Shown: positions 33,649 to 42,981, counted from the first letter of the stretch. The stretch: 64,000 nt of DNA from Thalassobacillus sp. CUG 92003 (GCF_013618635.1 NZ_JABLSJ010000001.1:124001-188000), one strand, 5' to 3'. Made by a program: numbers and translations. The notes: generated by a model not told the origin, from the letters alone.

Positions 33649-34923
33649 GTGATTAAAATAAATAAACAAATAAAAACCACAAATTTATTGATTATAAGTT
33701 TATTCCTCTTCTTAGCTACTTTGTATCTAGTAACAGTGGAACAACTTCAGTTTGCAAAGGTGCTAATCTTTCCACTTTTTTTTATTGTAGTTTTATTTCT
33801 GAATATGGCAGATAACTATATAGAAAAAAGGAAATTCTCAATTAATCACTTGTTATGGTTTTTTACAACTATCCCAATTACTTTTAGTTTGATGTATACT
33901 TATTCAATGGTAAATTCTATTGAATTCGCAGCTACTTATATTCTTATAATAATGATATTCGCACTTCTCTCCTTTAGAGAAGATTATTATTATAACTTCA
34001 CCAAATTACATTTAATATTTTCATGTTTTATCGTTTTTATGACCTTTTTCTCCTATATTAGTTTTGACGTATTTAGCCAAATAGTTCTTCCATTTTTGAC
34101 TGAAGGGGCCCAACGACAAACTACCTACTTTAATCAGATTGGTCTTTCTTCTGGAGTTAGTGGTCAATCTGGCACTAACGCGTTTCTAATTTCAACAGGA
34201 CTCGGGATATTGATGATAAAAAGAAAAAATTTAGTGAATTGGATAATAATACTTTGTTTTATTTTTGCTCTCATGTTAAGTGGAAAAAGAATCTTTATTA
34301 TAGCAAATTTGGCATCTTTGATAATTGTATATTGGTTTTTTTATACTAATCATTCATTTCTAAAAAAAACTATGCTATCTACCTTCTTTACAATAATGAT
34401 GATTATTCTCATAATTATTTACTCCGAAGATATAATTAATTTTTTTGAGTTAAATGCTAATAATTTTGCTAGTGGTCGATTTGAACTTTACTTATATGCA
34501 TGGGAGTTATTCACTCAAAAACCATTTTTAGGATGGGGAATAAATTCTTTTGCAGAACTTTCCTTTGATAATGTTTTTGCTGGACGAGGTATAGATGTCC
34601 ATAATGTATATTTACAACTTTTAACTGAAATGGGTATATTCGGCGCTTTTATAATTACTTTTGTGTTAATCAGTACTTTAATCTACACTATTTATTTGAA
34701 CTTTCAAAATAATGGAAATTCTAGTGAAATCATTGAAGTTTTGCAGGTTTCTACATACATGCAATCTTTATTTCTATTTTATAGTGTAACAGGCAACCCA
34801 TTCTATAATTACAATTTTTTGATGATTTATCTGATGTTTGTAGCTCCCTTATATATTGTACAATTGAAATTAAAAAATAAACCCCAGAATAATAATTTTA
34901 TTAAGGATGAAACTTATGACTAG
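33649..34923 (+). CDS. Polysaccharide polymerase, Wzy/O-antigen ligase-like
   Basis: 424 residues with about eleven hydrophobic helices and the larger extracytoplasmic loop typical of Wzy. ASGRFELYLYAWELF and GWGINSF resemble the Wzy_C/O-antigen ligase signature, with VHNVYLQLLTEMG after it. The start is uncertain: the GTG at 33649 touches the GAGG that would be its ribosome binding site. It should join repeat units delivered by the Wzx flippase at 38140. It overlaps the sulfotransferase gene by eight bases. Confidence 0.82.
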   Translation: MIKINKQIKTTNLLIISLFLFLATLYLVTVEQLQFAKVLIFPLFFIVVLFLNMADNYIEKRKFSINHLLWFFTTIPITFSLMYTYSMVNSIEFAATYILIIMIFALLSFREDYYYNFTKLHLIFSCFIVFMTFFSYISFDVFSQIVLPFLTEGAQRQTTYFNQIGLSSGVSGQSGTNAFLISTGLGILMIKRKNLVNWIIILCFIFALMLSGKRIFIIANLASLIIVYWFFYTNHSFLKKTMLSTFFTIMMIILIIIYSEDIINFFELNANNFASGRFELYLYAWELFTQKPFLGWGINSFAELSFDNVFAGRGIDVHNVYLQLLTEMGIFGAFIITFVLISTLIYTIYLNFQNNGNSSEIIEVLQVSTYMQSLFLFYSVTGNPFYNYNFLMIYLMFVAPLYIVQLKLKNKPQNNNFIKDETYD

Positions 34924-35779
34924 AAAACCGGATTTTTTTATTGTCGGTGCAGCGAAAGCAGGGACAACTTCGTTATATGAATATTTAACTCAGCATCCAG
35001 ATATATATATGCCTGACCATAAAGAACCTCATTATTTTGGTGAGTACAAGGCTTCAGGAGCGTATATAGATAATTTAAAAGATTACCATTCACTATTTAA
35101 GGGTGCTTCTATGAAGACTAAGGTTGGTGAAGCATCTACTTCTTACTTATATTCTACAAAGGCAGCTAAAGAGATAAAAAAATATCAACCAAACGCAAAA
35201 ATTATTATAATGTTAAGAAATCCTGTGGATCGAGCCTATTCACTTTACTGGCACCAAGTCAGAGATAGTTTTGAAAGTCTTAGTTTCGAAGAGGCACTAG
35301 AAAATGAATCTCAGCGCATTGATGAGGGACGAATGTTCGGGTTTCATTATGTACAGAGCGGATTTTACTATCAGCAAGTAAAAAGATACATGGATATATT
35401 TGGAGGGAGTAATGTCAAAGTTTGCATTTTTGAAGAGTTTAAGAAGGATCCTTTAATAATATGCAATGATATCTTTCAGTTTTTAGGAATAGAGAGACTA
35501 AATTTTATTAAAGCAGATATATATAATAAAAGTGGTCAACCTAAGTTTACTTCTATAAACAAAGTAGTTAACAAGAATTCTATAGCTAAGAAAGTTTTAA
35601 AAGGTGTATTACCTAAAAAATTTAGGAAAAAGTTATGGTATACATTTAAAAAGAGTAACCTTAAACCGGCTCCACCAATGAAAGTAGAAACTAGGGACTT
35701 TTTATATAAGAAATTTAATGAGGATATTGATTCTTTAGAAATTTTAATAGAAAAAAATTTGGATCAGTGGCGTATCTAA
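34916..35779 (+). CDS. PAPS-dependent sulfotransferase
   Basis: 287 residues. The ATG at 34916 has AAGGA eight bases upstream and is preferred over the ATG at 34907. The 5'-phosphosulfate loop is in FIVGAAKAGTTSLYEYL (about residues 7-23) and the 3'-phosphate motif is RNPVDRAYSLYWHQ (about 101-114), as in heparan-sulfate-type sulfotransferases (Sulfotransfer_1/3). It should transfer sulfate from PAPS to a sugar hydroxyl or amine of the repeat unit. It overlaps the wzy gene and lies 19 bases before a glycosyltransferase, so it belongs to the locus. Sulfated polysaccharides are uncommon in Bacillaceae. Confidence 0.88.
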   Translation: MTRKPDFFIVGAAKAGTTSLYEYLTQHPDIYMPDHKEPHYFGEYKASGAYIDNLKDYHSLFKGASMKTKVGEASTSYLYSTKAAKEIKKYQPNAKIIIMLRNPVDRAYSLYWHQVRDSFESLSFEEALENESQRIDEGRMFGFHYVQSGFYYQQVKRYMDIFGGSNVKVCIFEEFKKDPLIICNDIFQFLGIERLNFIKADIYNKSGQPKFTSINKVVNKNSIAKKVLKGVLPKKFRKKLWYTFKKSNLKPAPPMKVETRDFLYKKFNEDIDSLEILIEKNLDQWRI

Positions 35780-35798
35780 AATTGAAAGGATTTGTATT

Positions 35799-36938
35799 AT
35801 GCCTAAGAAAATTATTCATATTGTTACTTCTTCAACTAGTCTCAGATTAATGGAAGGGCAATTGGAATATTTGAAAGACAATGGCTTTGACGTCTGCATT
35901 ATTTCATCCCCTGGAGATGATCTGGAAAAAGTAAAAAGATTTACAAAGTATTCCGTACCTATGAAACGAGAAATAAGTCTATTAAATGATATTATTTCTC
36001 TTTTTAAGATTGTGAAAATTTTATTCAAGGAACAACCTGACTTAGTTAATTCAAGCACACCTAAAGCTGGATTATTAGGCAGTATAGCAGCATTTATAAC
36101 AAAAGTCCCTGCTAGAATTTATACAATACGAGGACTAAGATTGGAGACTACTAAGGGAATAAAAAGAAAAGTACTATGGATGACGGAAAAAATTGCGTGT
36201 ACATTATCGACACAGATTATCTGTATATCACCTAGCTTAAAAAAAGAAGTGGCAGAATTAAATATATCTGAATTATCAAAGATTACTGTGTTAAATAAGG
36301 GGAGCAGTAATGGAATCAACTTAGACGTTTATAGGGATCTAACACAATATGACGATAAATTAGTAAAAATAAGACACGAATTAAATATCAATCAAAATGA
36401 TTTCATTATTGGTTTTGTTGGTAGAATTGTTAAAGATAAAGGTGTGGAAGTGTTAATTAAAGCATTTACTGAAATAAACAAAAGATTTTCAAATGTTAAA
36501 TTAATTGTCTTAGGTAAGTTTGAGGAAGGAGATTCAATAAGTAAGGAAATTAAACATGAAATCATTAATAATGTAAACATAATTTATCAAGGATATGTTC
36601 AAAATCCAGTACCATATTTTTTAATAATGGATGTCTTGTTATTCCCCACACATAGAGAGGGCTTTGGAAATGTTAGTATTCAAGCTCAAGCTGCAGGGAC
36701 CCCTGTAATTACTACAAATGCAACTGGGGCAAAAGATACAGTAGTTCATCAGAGAACAGGCTACATAGTACCTGTTGATAGTAAAATAGATATTATAGAA
36801 CAAACTCTCTTCTTATTAAATAATAAAGATAAAAGGATAATGATGGGAAAAGAAGCGAGGAAAAGAGCTTTACATGATTTTAATTCAAATGAAATTTGGA
36901 AACAACTAACCAAACTATATTCACAATTGACAGTTTGA
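35799..36938 (+). CDS. Glycosyltransferase, GT4 family (CapM-like)
   Basis: 379 residues. The N-terminal half (KIIHIVTSSTSLRLMEGQ, STPKAGLLGSIAA, YTIRGLRLE) matches CapM/WbpL-neighbour GT4 enzymes. The C-terminal donor domain has IIGFVGRIVKDKGV and FPTHREGFGNVSIQAQAAGTP. Counting E-x7-E from the first Glu, the second position is Gln rather than Glu. This may alter donor binding or simply be subfamily variation. AAAGGA precedes the ATG. Confidence 0.85.
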   Translation: MPKKIIHIVTSSTSLRLMEGQLEYLKDNGFDVCIISSPGDDLEKVKRFTKYSVPMKREISLLNDIISLFKIVKILFKEQPDLVNSSTPKAGLLGSIAAFITKVPARIYTIRGLRLETTKGIKRKVLWMTEKIACTLSTQIICISPSLKKEVAELNISELSKITVLNKGSSNGINLDVYRDLTQYDDKLVKIRHELNINQNDFIIGFVGRIVKDKGVEVLIKAFTEINKRFSNVKLIVLGKFEEGDSISKEIKHEIINNVNIIYQGYVQNPVPYFLIMDVLLFPTHREGFGNVSIQAQAAGTPVITTNATGAKDTVVHQRTGYIVPVDSKIDIIEQTLFLLNNKDKRIMMGKEARKRALHDFNSNEIWKQLTKLYSQLTV

Positions 36939-36961
36939 TAATATATAAATTTATATAGTAA

Positions 36962-37312
36962 ACTCGTAGTGAAATTTCTTCAGAACTGAAACGTAAAAAC
37001 AAATTAGGCACACTTGGAGTTAACAATGAAATCAACAAAGACTTGTATTATCCTTATTTGAGTACAAGTAAAGAACAAGGTACACTCAAAAATCAGTTAC
37101 TCCGCTGGATTCGTAACGGGTCATATTCAAAAAGAGCTGAGCACCCTGAAATTGATCATTTTGAAGACGTTTCCCTGATTATCGGTGTTCCTGAAGCATG
37201 CTCCAGGGGGCCCTTCCCTATACCTCCTATACTCAAATACGGAAGGAACGCGCTATTCATGTTGTGGGAACAAACACTAGCCAAATTTTCATATATTGAG
37301 AGGTCTAGATAA
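36962..37312 (+). pseudogene. Orphan reading frame, probably a 5'-truncated gene
   Basis: The frame is open from 36962 (after a stop at 36959) to TAA 37310-37312, about 116 codons. There is no start codon with a ribosome binding site: the first usable start is TTG 37043, without an SD sequence. Its stop overlaps the ATG of the next gene (TAATG), as in coupled operon genes. Its base composition is richer in GC than the neighbours. I do not recognise the protein (RWIRNGSYSKRAEHPEIDHF, DVSLIIGVPEACSRGPF). It looks like the C-terminal part of a gene whose front was lost when the cassette was assembled. Confidence 0.5.
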
Positions 37313-38109
37313 TGAGATTACCAAAAGAATTTAAAAATTCTGTATTAATTTATCAAATGGGCAAAGTTGGCTCCACTAGTATTGAAACATATTTGAACCA
37401 AAACGAATATAATGTATTTCACTCCCATAGTTTTAGAAATCCAATAATGTATGATCAGTTTAAAGGGTTAAAGTCTGTTAGAGGATTTTTCCCTTTACAT
37501 AAAAGATTAAAATACAAAATGATAACTAATTTATACTCAAAACAAATGCTATTAAAAATGAATAATAAACTAAAAATAATATCATTAGTCAGGGAACCTA
37601 TTTCACGTAATATTTCGATATTTTTTCAAGGTCTCCATTTTCCGATATATGATATGAACAGAATGTATAATAATCGTTTTAATAATAACACTAGCAAAGA
37701 TATGTTAAAAAGAATGTTTTTGAACCATTTCAATCATGAATATGGAATAAATTGGTTTGATTACGAATTCAAGAAAGTTTTTTCTGTTGATGTATATCAA
37801 TATCCTTTTGATCAAGAAAAAGGTTATACAATAATAAATACAGATAAATTAGAAATACTCCTTTTACAAATGGAAAAAATGGGAGATCTTAAAGAAGAAA
37901 TAGCAAGTTTTTTAGAAATTGATGATTTTAATTTTGTAAGAGTTAATGATGGGTCACAAAAGTGGTATGCTGAAGCTTATTCTTATTTTAAAGAAACCTT
38001 TGTACCTTCTGAAAATTATGTGAATAAACTCTACAATTCGAAATTTATGAACCACTTTTACTCTGGAGAAGATATAAGAAAGTTCAAACAAAAATGGATG
38101 AAATTTTGA
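37312..38109 (+). CDS. Sulfotransferase-like capsular polysaccharide protein (NKWYS family)
   Basis: 265 residues. It begins with a P-loop-like PAPS motif (VLIYQMGKVGSTSIETYL, about 13-30), has LVREPISRNISIFFQ in the position of the 3'-phosphate motif, and QKWYAEAYSYF near 222, the NKWYS signature. The family is described as putative capsular polysaccharide synthesis proteins with a sulfotransferase fold. It would be the second sulfotransferase-like gene of the locus. The ATG overlaps the preceding stop. Confidence 0.75.
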   Translation: MRLPKEFKNSVLIYQMGKVGSTSIETYLNQNEYNVFHSHSFRNPIMYDQFKGLKSVRGFFPLHKRLKYKMITNLYSKQMLLKMNNKLKIISLVREPISRNISIFFQGLHFPIYDMNRMYNNRFNNNTSKDMLKRMFLNHFNHEYGINWFDYEFKKVFSVDVYQYPFDQEKGYTIINTDKLEILLLQMEKMGDLKEEIASFLEIDDFNFVRVNDGSQKWYAEAYSYFKETFVPSENYVNKLYNSKFMNHFYSGEDIRKFKQKWMKF

Positions 38110-38139
38110 ATTTCTTAATGAATGTTGGAGTGTAAACTA

Positions 38140-39366
38140 GTGAAGAATTTTATGCCCAAAAGAATAACATCTAATTTATTTTTAACTAGGTTAATAGAAG
38201 CTTTTTTTGGTAAAGGTTCGTATATTGTTTTTACATTGATTTTTTCTATAGTTACAACAAGATTATATGGAGCTGAAATATTTGGAAAGTATTCTTATGC
38301 ATTTACACTAGTTAGTCTCCTAATGGTGGTTGCCAAATTTGGGATGGACACAGGATTCGTTTATTCTATTCCAAGAAATAAGAATAAACACATTAGTATG
38401 GGGTTCTTAGTAAACCTCTTAATGTCTATAGTACTTATATGTACAGGTTTATTATTTACGAATGATTACTTTGTTAAGATAATGCTACCTTTAATTTGGT
38501 GTTTATCTATAGAACAGCTATTTTTTGGTATTTATCGATCTAAAGGTGAAATTAAAAAGTATTTTTTTGTGAATGGCTTTTTAGCAATGCTGTTAAGGAT
38601 CTTTTTAGTATTAGTGTTCTATTTCCTTACTGGGAAAAACCCCTTTAGTATCGCAATTGCAGTATATATTTCTTTTATATTTTCAATCACTGTGTATTTC
38701 TTTCAAAACAAAAGTAATTTTAAAAGAATAGTCTTAGATAAGGATTTTTTGAAATATTCATTTCCTTTATTATTCTCCGGGATACTTGGAACTTTGATAG
38801 GCAAGACTGATATACTAATGATAGGGAATATGTTAACAAACCGTGATGTGGGTATTTATCAAATAATTCTGCAGTTATCCAATTCAGTTGCTATATTACT
38901 GGTTGTTTTTAATACAGTTTTCGCACCTCAAATATCAACTCTTTATCATGAACAAAGGCATGAAGATATGAAACAACTATACATTAAAACTACAAGATTA
39001 TTGGCTATCGTGTCTTTTTTAATTACTCTAACTTTAATTTTAGGAAATGCATTCTTCTTAAATGTTTTTGGAACAGAATTTATAGAAGGCGATAATGCTT
39101 TAATTTTTCGTAGCATCGGACAGTTTATTAATATTTCTGTCGGAGGCGTATGGATAATGCTTTCAATGACAGGTGCACCGCATTTTCAGATGTATTCTAA
39201 TTTTGGTGCTCTTACTATTAACATTGTTCTAAACTTATTATTAATACCTAAGTATGGAATTAGTGGTGCAGCATTCGCTAGCATGATAACTATAATAGTA
39301 ACAAACGCTATTGGGTACATACTGGTATCTAGAAAATTTAAAATTAAGGTATTTAAGTTTTTTTAA
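38140..39366 (+). CDS. Wzx-type polysaccharide flippase
   Basis: 408 residues with 12-14 hydrophobic helices, MATE/PST superfamily. Features such as GSYIVFTLIFSIVTTRLYG near the start and ADIDILMI-like GKTDILMIGNML in the middle match oligosaccharide flippases (RfbX/Polysacc_synt). The start is taken as GTG 38140, nine bases after GGAG; the TTG at 38122 lies next to that site. It moves the lipid-linked repeat unit across the membrane for polymerisation by Wzy. Confidence 0.88.
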   Translation: MKNFMPKRITSNLFLTRLIEAFFGKGSYIVFTLIFSIVTTRLYGAEIFGKYSYAFTLVSLLMVVAKFGMDTGFVYSIPRNKNKHISMGFLVNLLMSIVLICTGLLFTNDYFVKIMLPLIWCLSIEQLFFGIYRSKGEIKKYFFVNGFLAMLLRIFLVLVFYFLTGKNPFSIAIAVYISFIFSITVYFFQNKSNFKRIVLDKDFLKYSFPLLFSGILGTLIGKTDILMIGNMLTNRDVGIYQIILQLSNSVAILLVVFNTVFAPQISTLYHEQRHEDMKQLYIKTTRLLAIVSFLITLTLILGNAFFLNVFGTEFIEGDNALIFRSIGQFINISVGGVWIMLSMTGAPHFQMYSNFGALTINIVLNLLLIPKYGISGAAFASMITIIVTNAIGYILVSRKFKIKVFKFF

Positions 39367-39941
39367 TAAAGACAAATTGAGGGATAGTGTACTATAGTAT
39401 GTGTGAAAAACTTTAGGAAAAAAGAGAAAGGGTATCCTCATGATTTAACAAAAAGTTAATTCAAGAGAAGAAGCCCTGCTTATAGCTAATAGTATAATGA
39501 GTAGAAATCTAGAAAATCAATTGGACCAAATGGTGCGGATTTGTTATAAAAAAACTGGGAACTATCATCAAAGAGCTGAAAAACTTCTCTGAAATCGAAC
39601 ATCTTGATTTGAAAATATAGAAGAACGGCAACCATGTAGCGAATACAAAGGATGGAGGCAGGATTTTCAGTTCCTTCGCGAATTTAGACAAATGTCTTTC
39701 ATACAGAAGTATTCTCTCTTTATCAAACTCCGAGAACAGTAGCTTGCGGAAAGGGTTTCACGATTTACCAGAAAGGCATGGTGACCTTAGCCTTGAAGAT
39801 ATTGTTTAAATACCGTTATGGGAAAGTGAGAAGGGGGAGATGATCTTCCTCTAAACAAACCTATTCAGTGAGTAATTTTCTAAGTGCTTGAGAAAATTTC
39901 AAAAACTATTGACAAAAATTTATGTTAAGGGAGAAAGTAGT
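39367..39941 (+). other. Non-coding stretch with a decayed reading frame
   Basis: About 570 bases between wzx and the sugar transferase. From about 39,530 to 39,808 one + strand frame carries protein-like text interrupted by a TAG (GFVIKKLGTIIKELKNFSEI ... GGRIFSSFANLDKCLSYRSI ... GFHDLPERHGDLSLEDIV, then TAA). An earlier piece in another frame (REEALLIANSIMSRNL) may belong to the same dead gene. I cannot name the family; a transposase remnant is one possibility. Confidence 0.35.
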
Positions 39942-40538
39942 ATGTATCAAAAATTCGTAAAACGATTATTAGATCTGGTTCTATTGATATTTCTAATGAT
40001 CCCCTTACTTCCAATTGGCACTATTATTGGTTTATTAATAAAGTTGGATTCAAAAGGAAGTGTGTTTTTTAAACAAAAACGACTAGGTAAATACGGAAAC
40101 CAATTTGAAGTATTTAAATTTAGAACAATGGTTCAAAATGCAGAGAAGTTAGGCACAGGTATATTTACAAAGGATGAAGATCCTAGGATTACGAAGATAG
40201 GAAATATATTGAGAAAAACTAGTTTAGACGAATTGCCGCAAGTAATAAATGTTTTTAAAGGAGATATGAGTTTTATAGGACCCAGACCTCCAGTTCCTTA
40301 TCATCCCTATAAGTATGAGAATTACAACAAGATACAAAAATTGCGTTTTTCTGTAAAACCAGGAGTTACTGGTATGGCACAAGCATACGGTAGAAATACT
40401 TTAACGTGGGACAAACGAATAGAGTATGATGTTATATATGTTGAAAATATTTCTTTATTTTTAGATATTAAAATTTTATTAAAAACTATAAAATCTATAA
40501 TACGAAAGGAGAATATTTATCGTGAAAGCGGGAAGTAA
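39942..40538 (+). CDS. Initiating sugar-phosphate transferase, PglC-like
   Basis: 198 residues, monotopic membrane protein of the small (PglC) size class. The ATG at 39942 has AAGGGAGA upstream. An N-terminal hydrophobic hairpin (about 10-32) with a basic flank (KRLLDL) is followed by FKQKRLGKYG, FKFRTM, DELPQVINVFKGDMSFIGPR and KPGVTGMAQ, the phosphoglycosyl transferase signature with its catalytic Asp-Glu. It loads the first sugar phosphate onto undecaprenyl phosphate. With the dehydratase and aminotransferase genes around it, that sugar may be a diNAcBac- or FucNAc-type residue. Confidence 0.92.
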   Translation: MYQKFVKRLLDLVLLIFLMIPLLPIGTIIGLLIKLDSKGSVFFKQKRLGKYGNQFEVFKFRTMVQNAEKLGTGIFTKDEDPRITKIGNILRKTSLDELPQVINVFKGDMSFIGPRPPVPYHPYKYENYNKIQKLRFSVKPGVTGMAQAYGRNTLTWDKRIEYDVIYVENISLFLDIKILLKTIKSIIRKENIYRESGK

Positions 40539-41058
40539 TTCTATTAATCTTAGGCTTTTTAATAAATCTGATATTGACTTAAAGGTTAAATGGATTAACG
40601 ACGAAGAAGTTAATACCTATTTGCATTATGATTTACCCTTATGCCCTGACAGAACTTTAAATTGGTTTAATAAAATTATGTCAAATGATTCCAGGGAAGA
40701 TTATGTTTATGAAGTTAGTACAGAGACAGGGTATTATCCTGTAGGTTTAATAGGATTGTTGAACATTGATAGAAAAAATAAAAAAGCTGAGTTTTATATA
40801 GTGAATGGTGAAAAAGAATTTTGGGGGAAAGGGCTAGCATTTGAAGCAACTGAATTATTCTTGAAACATTCTTTTTTAAAGTATAATTTAAATAAGATTT
40901 ATTTATATACAGAAGTAGATAATTTACCAGCTCAAAAATTATTTGAGAAAGTAGGATTTACACAGGAGGGTCTAATGTATGAAGACTTAATTTATATGGG
41001 AAGGAAAGTTAATAGATATTACTATGGTATTTATAGAAAGGACTTTCTTAATGAATAA
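40522..41058 (+). CDS. GNAT acetyltransferase (RimJ/PseH-like)
   Basis: 178 residues. GTG start at 40522, ten bases after AAAGGAG, overlapping the sugar transferase by 17 bases. The full GNAT fold is present: LRLFNKSDIDLKVKWIND, the acetyl-CoA loop around GEKEFWGKGLAFEATELF (R/Q-x-x-G-x-G/A type), and NLPAQKLFEKVGF. RimJ-like enzymes near DegT aminotransferases often acetylate the new amino group of a UDP-4-amino sugar (PseH/PglD role). That role is inferred. Confidence 0.85.
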   Translation: MKAGSNSINLRLFNKSDIDLKVKWINDEEVNTYLHYDLPLCPDRTLNWFNKIMSNDSREDYVYEVSTETGYYPVGLIGLLNIDRKNKKAEFYIVNGEKEFWGKGLAFEATELFLKHSFLKYNLNKIYLYTEVDNLPAQKLFEKVGFTQEGLMYEDLIYMGRKVNRYYYGIYRKDFLNE

Positions 41059-42004
41059 AATTAACTTGGTAAATCTGCCCACTCCTATTAATTTCTATGA
41101 AAATTATTTTTCAAACAATATATACATCAAAAGGGATGATTTAACAGATTTTGCTTTAGGAGGAAACAAAGTCCGGAAACTTGAGTATTTTATATATGAA
41201 GCCTTATATAATAATCATGATTGTATAGTTACATATGGTGGAACTCAATCTAATCATTGTAGGCTGACAGCTGCGGCAGCCAGTAAATATGGTTTGAAAG
41301 TAGTTTTAGTGCTTTCTAAAACTGAAAATTTTTCTACTGGTGGTAATTATTTTCTATATTCCTTATTTGATTCAGAAATAGTTTGGACTGACATTAATGA
41401 TGTGCCGCTAGCAATAGATTCGACTTTAGCAGAATTAAAAAACAGAGGTTATAGCCCTTACTTTATTCAAGGTGGCGGTCATGGAGAGCTGGGTACCCAT
41501 GCTTATAAAGTTGCATATGATGAAATTATTGAAGATCAGAGTAATATTAATTTTGATTATATTTTTCTTGCTTCAGGTACTGGAACCACCCAGGCAGGTT
41601 TAGAAGTTGGCAAGAATATAGTCCAAGCTGAAACAAATATAGTAGGAATAAGCGTAGCAAGAAATAATGAAAGAGGAAAGGATGTCATATTTAACAGTAT
41701 TTCTGATTATTGCAGTTCACAAGAATTAAATTTAAGTATAAAGAAGGATGATTTAATATTTGATGATTCTTATATAGGTAAGGGTTATGGTGATATATAT
41801 CATGAAGTTACACAGACAATTAAGAACGTTGCGAAAAAATCAGGAATTATTTTAGATCCTGTATATACGGGCAAGGCTTTTTATGGAATGCTGGATACTC
41901 TTTGGAAAAAAAACATTAAAAATAAAAATATCATGTTTTTACATACGGGGGGAACACCATTAATTTTTAATCATTATAATGAAATTGAAAGGAAGTACTA
42001 TTAA
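41051..42004 (+). CDS. PLP-dependent D-cysteine desulfhydrase/ACC deaminase-family enzyme
   Basis: 317 residues, fold-type II PLP enzyme. The ATG at 41051 follows AAAGGA and overlaps the GNAT gene by eight bases. The N-terminus is typical (INLVNLPTPINFYEN, IYIKRDDL), with the PLP Lys in LGGNKVRKLEY. TYGGTQSNHCR and GTGTTQAG (phosphate-binding loop) follow. Known members degrade D-cysteine or 1-aminocyclopropane-1-carboxylate. Its place between a GNAT and an ATP-grasp gene in a polysaccharide locus suggests that it makes or processes an unusual amino acid for polymer decoration; this is inference. Confidence 0.85.
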   Translation: MNKINLVNLPTPINFYENYFSNNIYIKRDDLTDFALGGNKVRKLEYFIYEALYNNHDCIVTYGGTQSNHCRLTAAAASKYGLKVVLVLSKTENFSTGGNYFLYSLFDSEIVWTDINDVPLAIDSTLAELKNRGYSPYFIQGGGHGELGTHAYKVAYDEIIEDQSNINFDYIFLASGTGTTQAGLEVGKNIVQAETNIVGISVARNNERGKDVIFNSISDYCSSQELNLSIKKDDLIFDDSYIGKGYGDIYHEVTQTIKNVAKKSGIILDPVYTGKAFYGMLDTLWKKNIKNKNIMFLHTGGTPLIFNHYNEIERKYY

Positions 42005-42006
42005 GC

Positions 42007-42981
42007 ATGAACATATTAGTGACTAGTGCGGGTAGGAGAGTCAAGTTAGTTCAATATATAAAGAGAACAATAAATAAGGTCGGTAATGTCACTGCGGTTG
42101 ATTGTGATTATAATGCTCCCGCACTTCATTTTGGAGATAATTGGGAAATTATTCCGAGGGTTGACAGTAAGGATTACTTGTCATCAATAATTTCTGTTTG
42201 TAAGAAGCATAACATAAAAGGGATTATATCATTAATTGACCCAGAACTAGAAATTTTAGCTAAACATAGGGAAAAATTTAATCAGCTTGGCGTTGAACTA
42301 GTCCTTTCACCTTTGGGGATGATTGAATATAGTTTTGATAAACAAGAGACCTACAATTATTTATCCGAAATAGGGGTTCCTACAATACCAACATACAGTA
42401 TCTTGAGAGAAGTTGAATCCATGTTAAAAAATAATGAAATTACTTATCCCTTAATTGTCAAACCTGGAAAGGGAAGCGCCAGTGTGGGTTTAGAAATTGT
42501 TAATAATCAAGCAGAACTAAAAGGTAGTTATTTAAAAGCAGATAATCTTATTATCCAACCTTATTATAAAGATAGAGAGTATGGGATAGATGTATATATT
42601 GATATGATAAGTGGGGAATTAATAGATTTATTCATAAAAGAAAAATTAAAAATGAGGTCTGGTGAAACAGATAAATCAGTCTCAATACATAATTCTTACA
42701 TTGAAGAATTAGTAATGGAGTTTGTATCGAAAACAAACTTTTCAGGTCCAATAGATATCGATTGTTTCGAACATAAGGGTGAATATTATATTTCAGAGAT
42801 TAATCCGAGGTTTGGAGGGGGCTACCCTCACGCGCATGAATTGGGATGTAATTTCATTCAATATTTAGTTCGTAACTTGTGTGGCGAAATTAACGATAAT
42901 TATAATGGCTATAGGTACGATAACGGTTATATTATGATGAAGTATGATGATATTAGAATTATGGACGAACATGAAGGTTGA
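42007..42981 (+). CDS. ATP-grasp ligase
   Basis: 324 residues. The N-terminal domain (NILVTSAGRRVKLVQYIKR) and the ATP-grasp core (LIVKPGKGSASVGLEIV near 150, then the metal ligands in GPIDIDCFE and ISEINPRFGGGYPHAHELG) resemble CarB-like carboxylate-amine ligases. Such enzymes activate a carboxylate with ATP and join it to an amine. It starts two bases after the PLP gene's stop. In this locus it may couple an amino acid to an amino sugar or uronic acid. Start ATG 42007; ribosome binding site GAAAGGAAG. Confidence 0.85.
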   Translation: MNILVTSAGRRVKLVQYIKRTINKVGNVTAVDCDYNAPALHFGDNWEIIPRVDSKDYLSSIISVCKKHNIKGIISLIDPELEILAKHREKFNQLGVELVLSPLGMIEYSFDKQETYNYLSEIGVPTIPTYSILREVESMLKNNEITYPLIVKPGKGSASVGLEIVNNQAELKGSYLKADNLIIQPYYKDREYGIDVYIDMISGELIDLFIKEKLKMRSGETDKSVSIHNSYIEELVMEFVSKTNFSGPIDIDCFEHKGEYYISEINPRFGGGYPHAHELGCNFIQYLVRNLCGEINDNYNGYRYDNGYIMMKYDDIRIMDEHEG

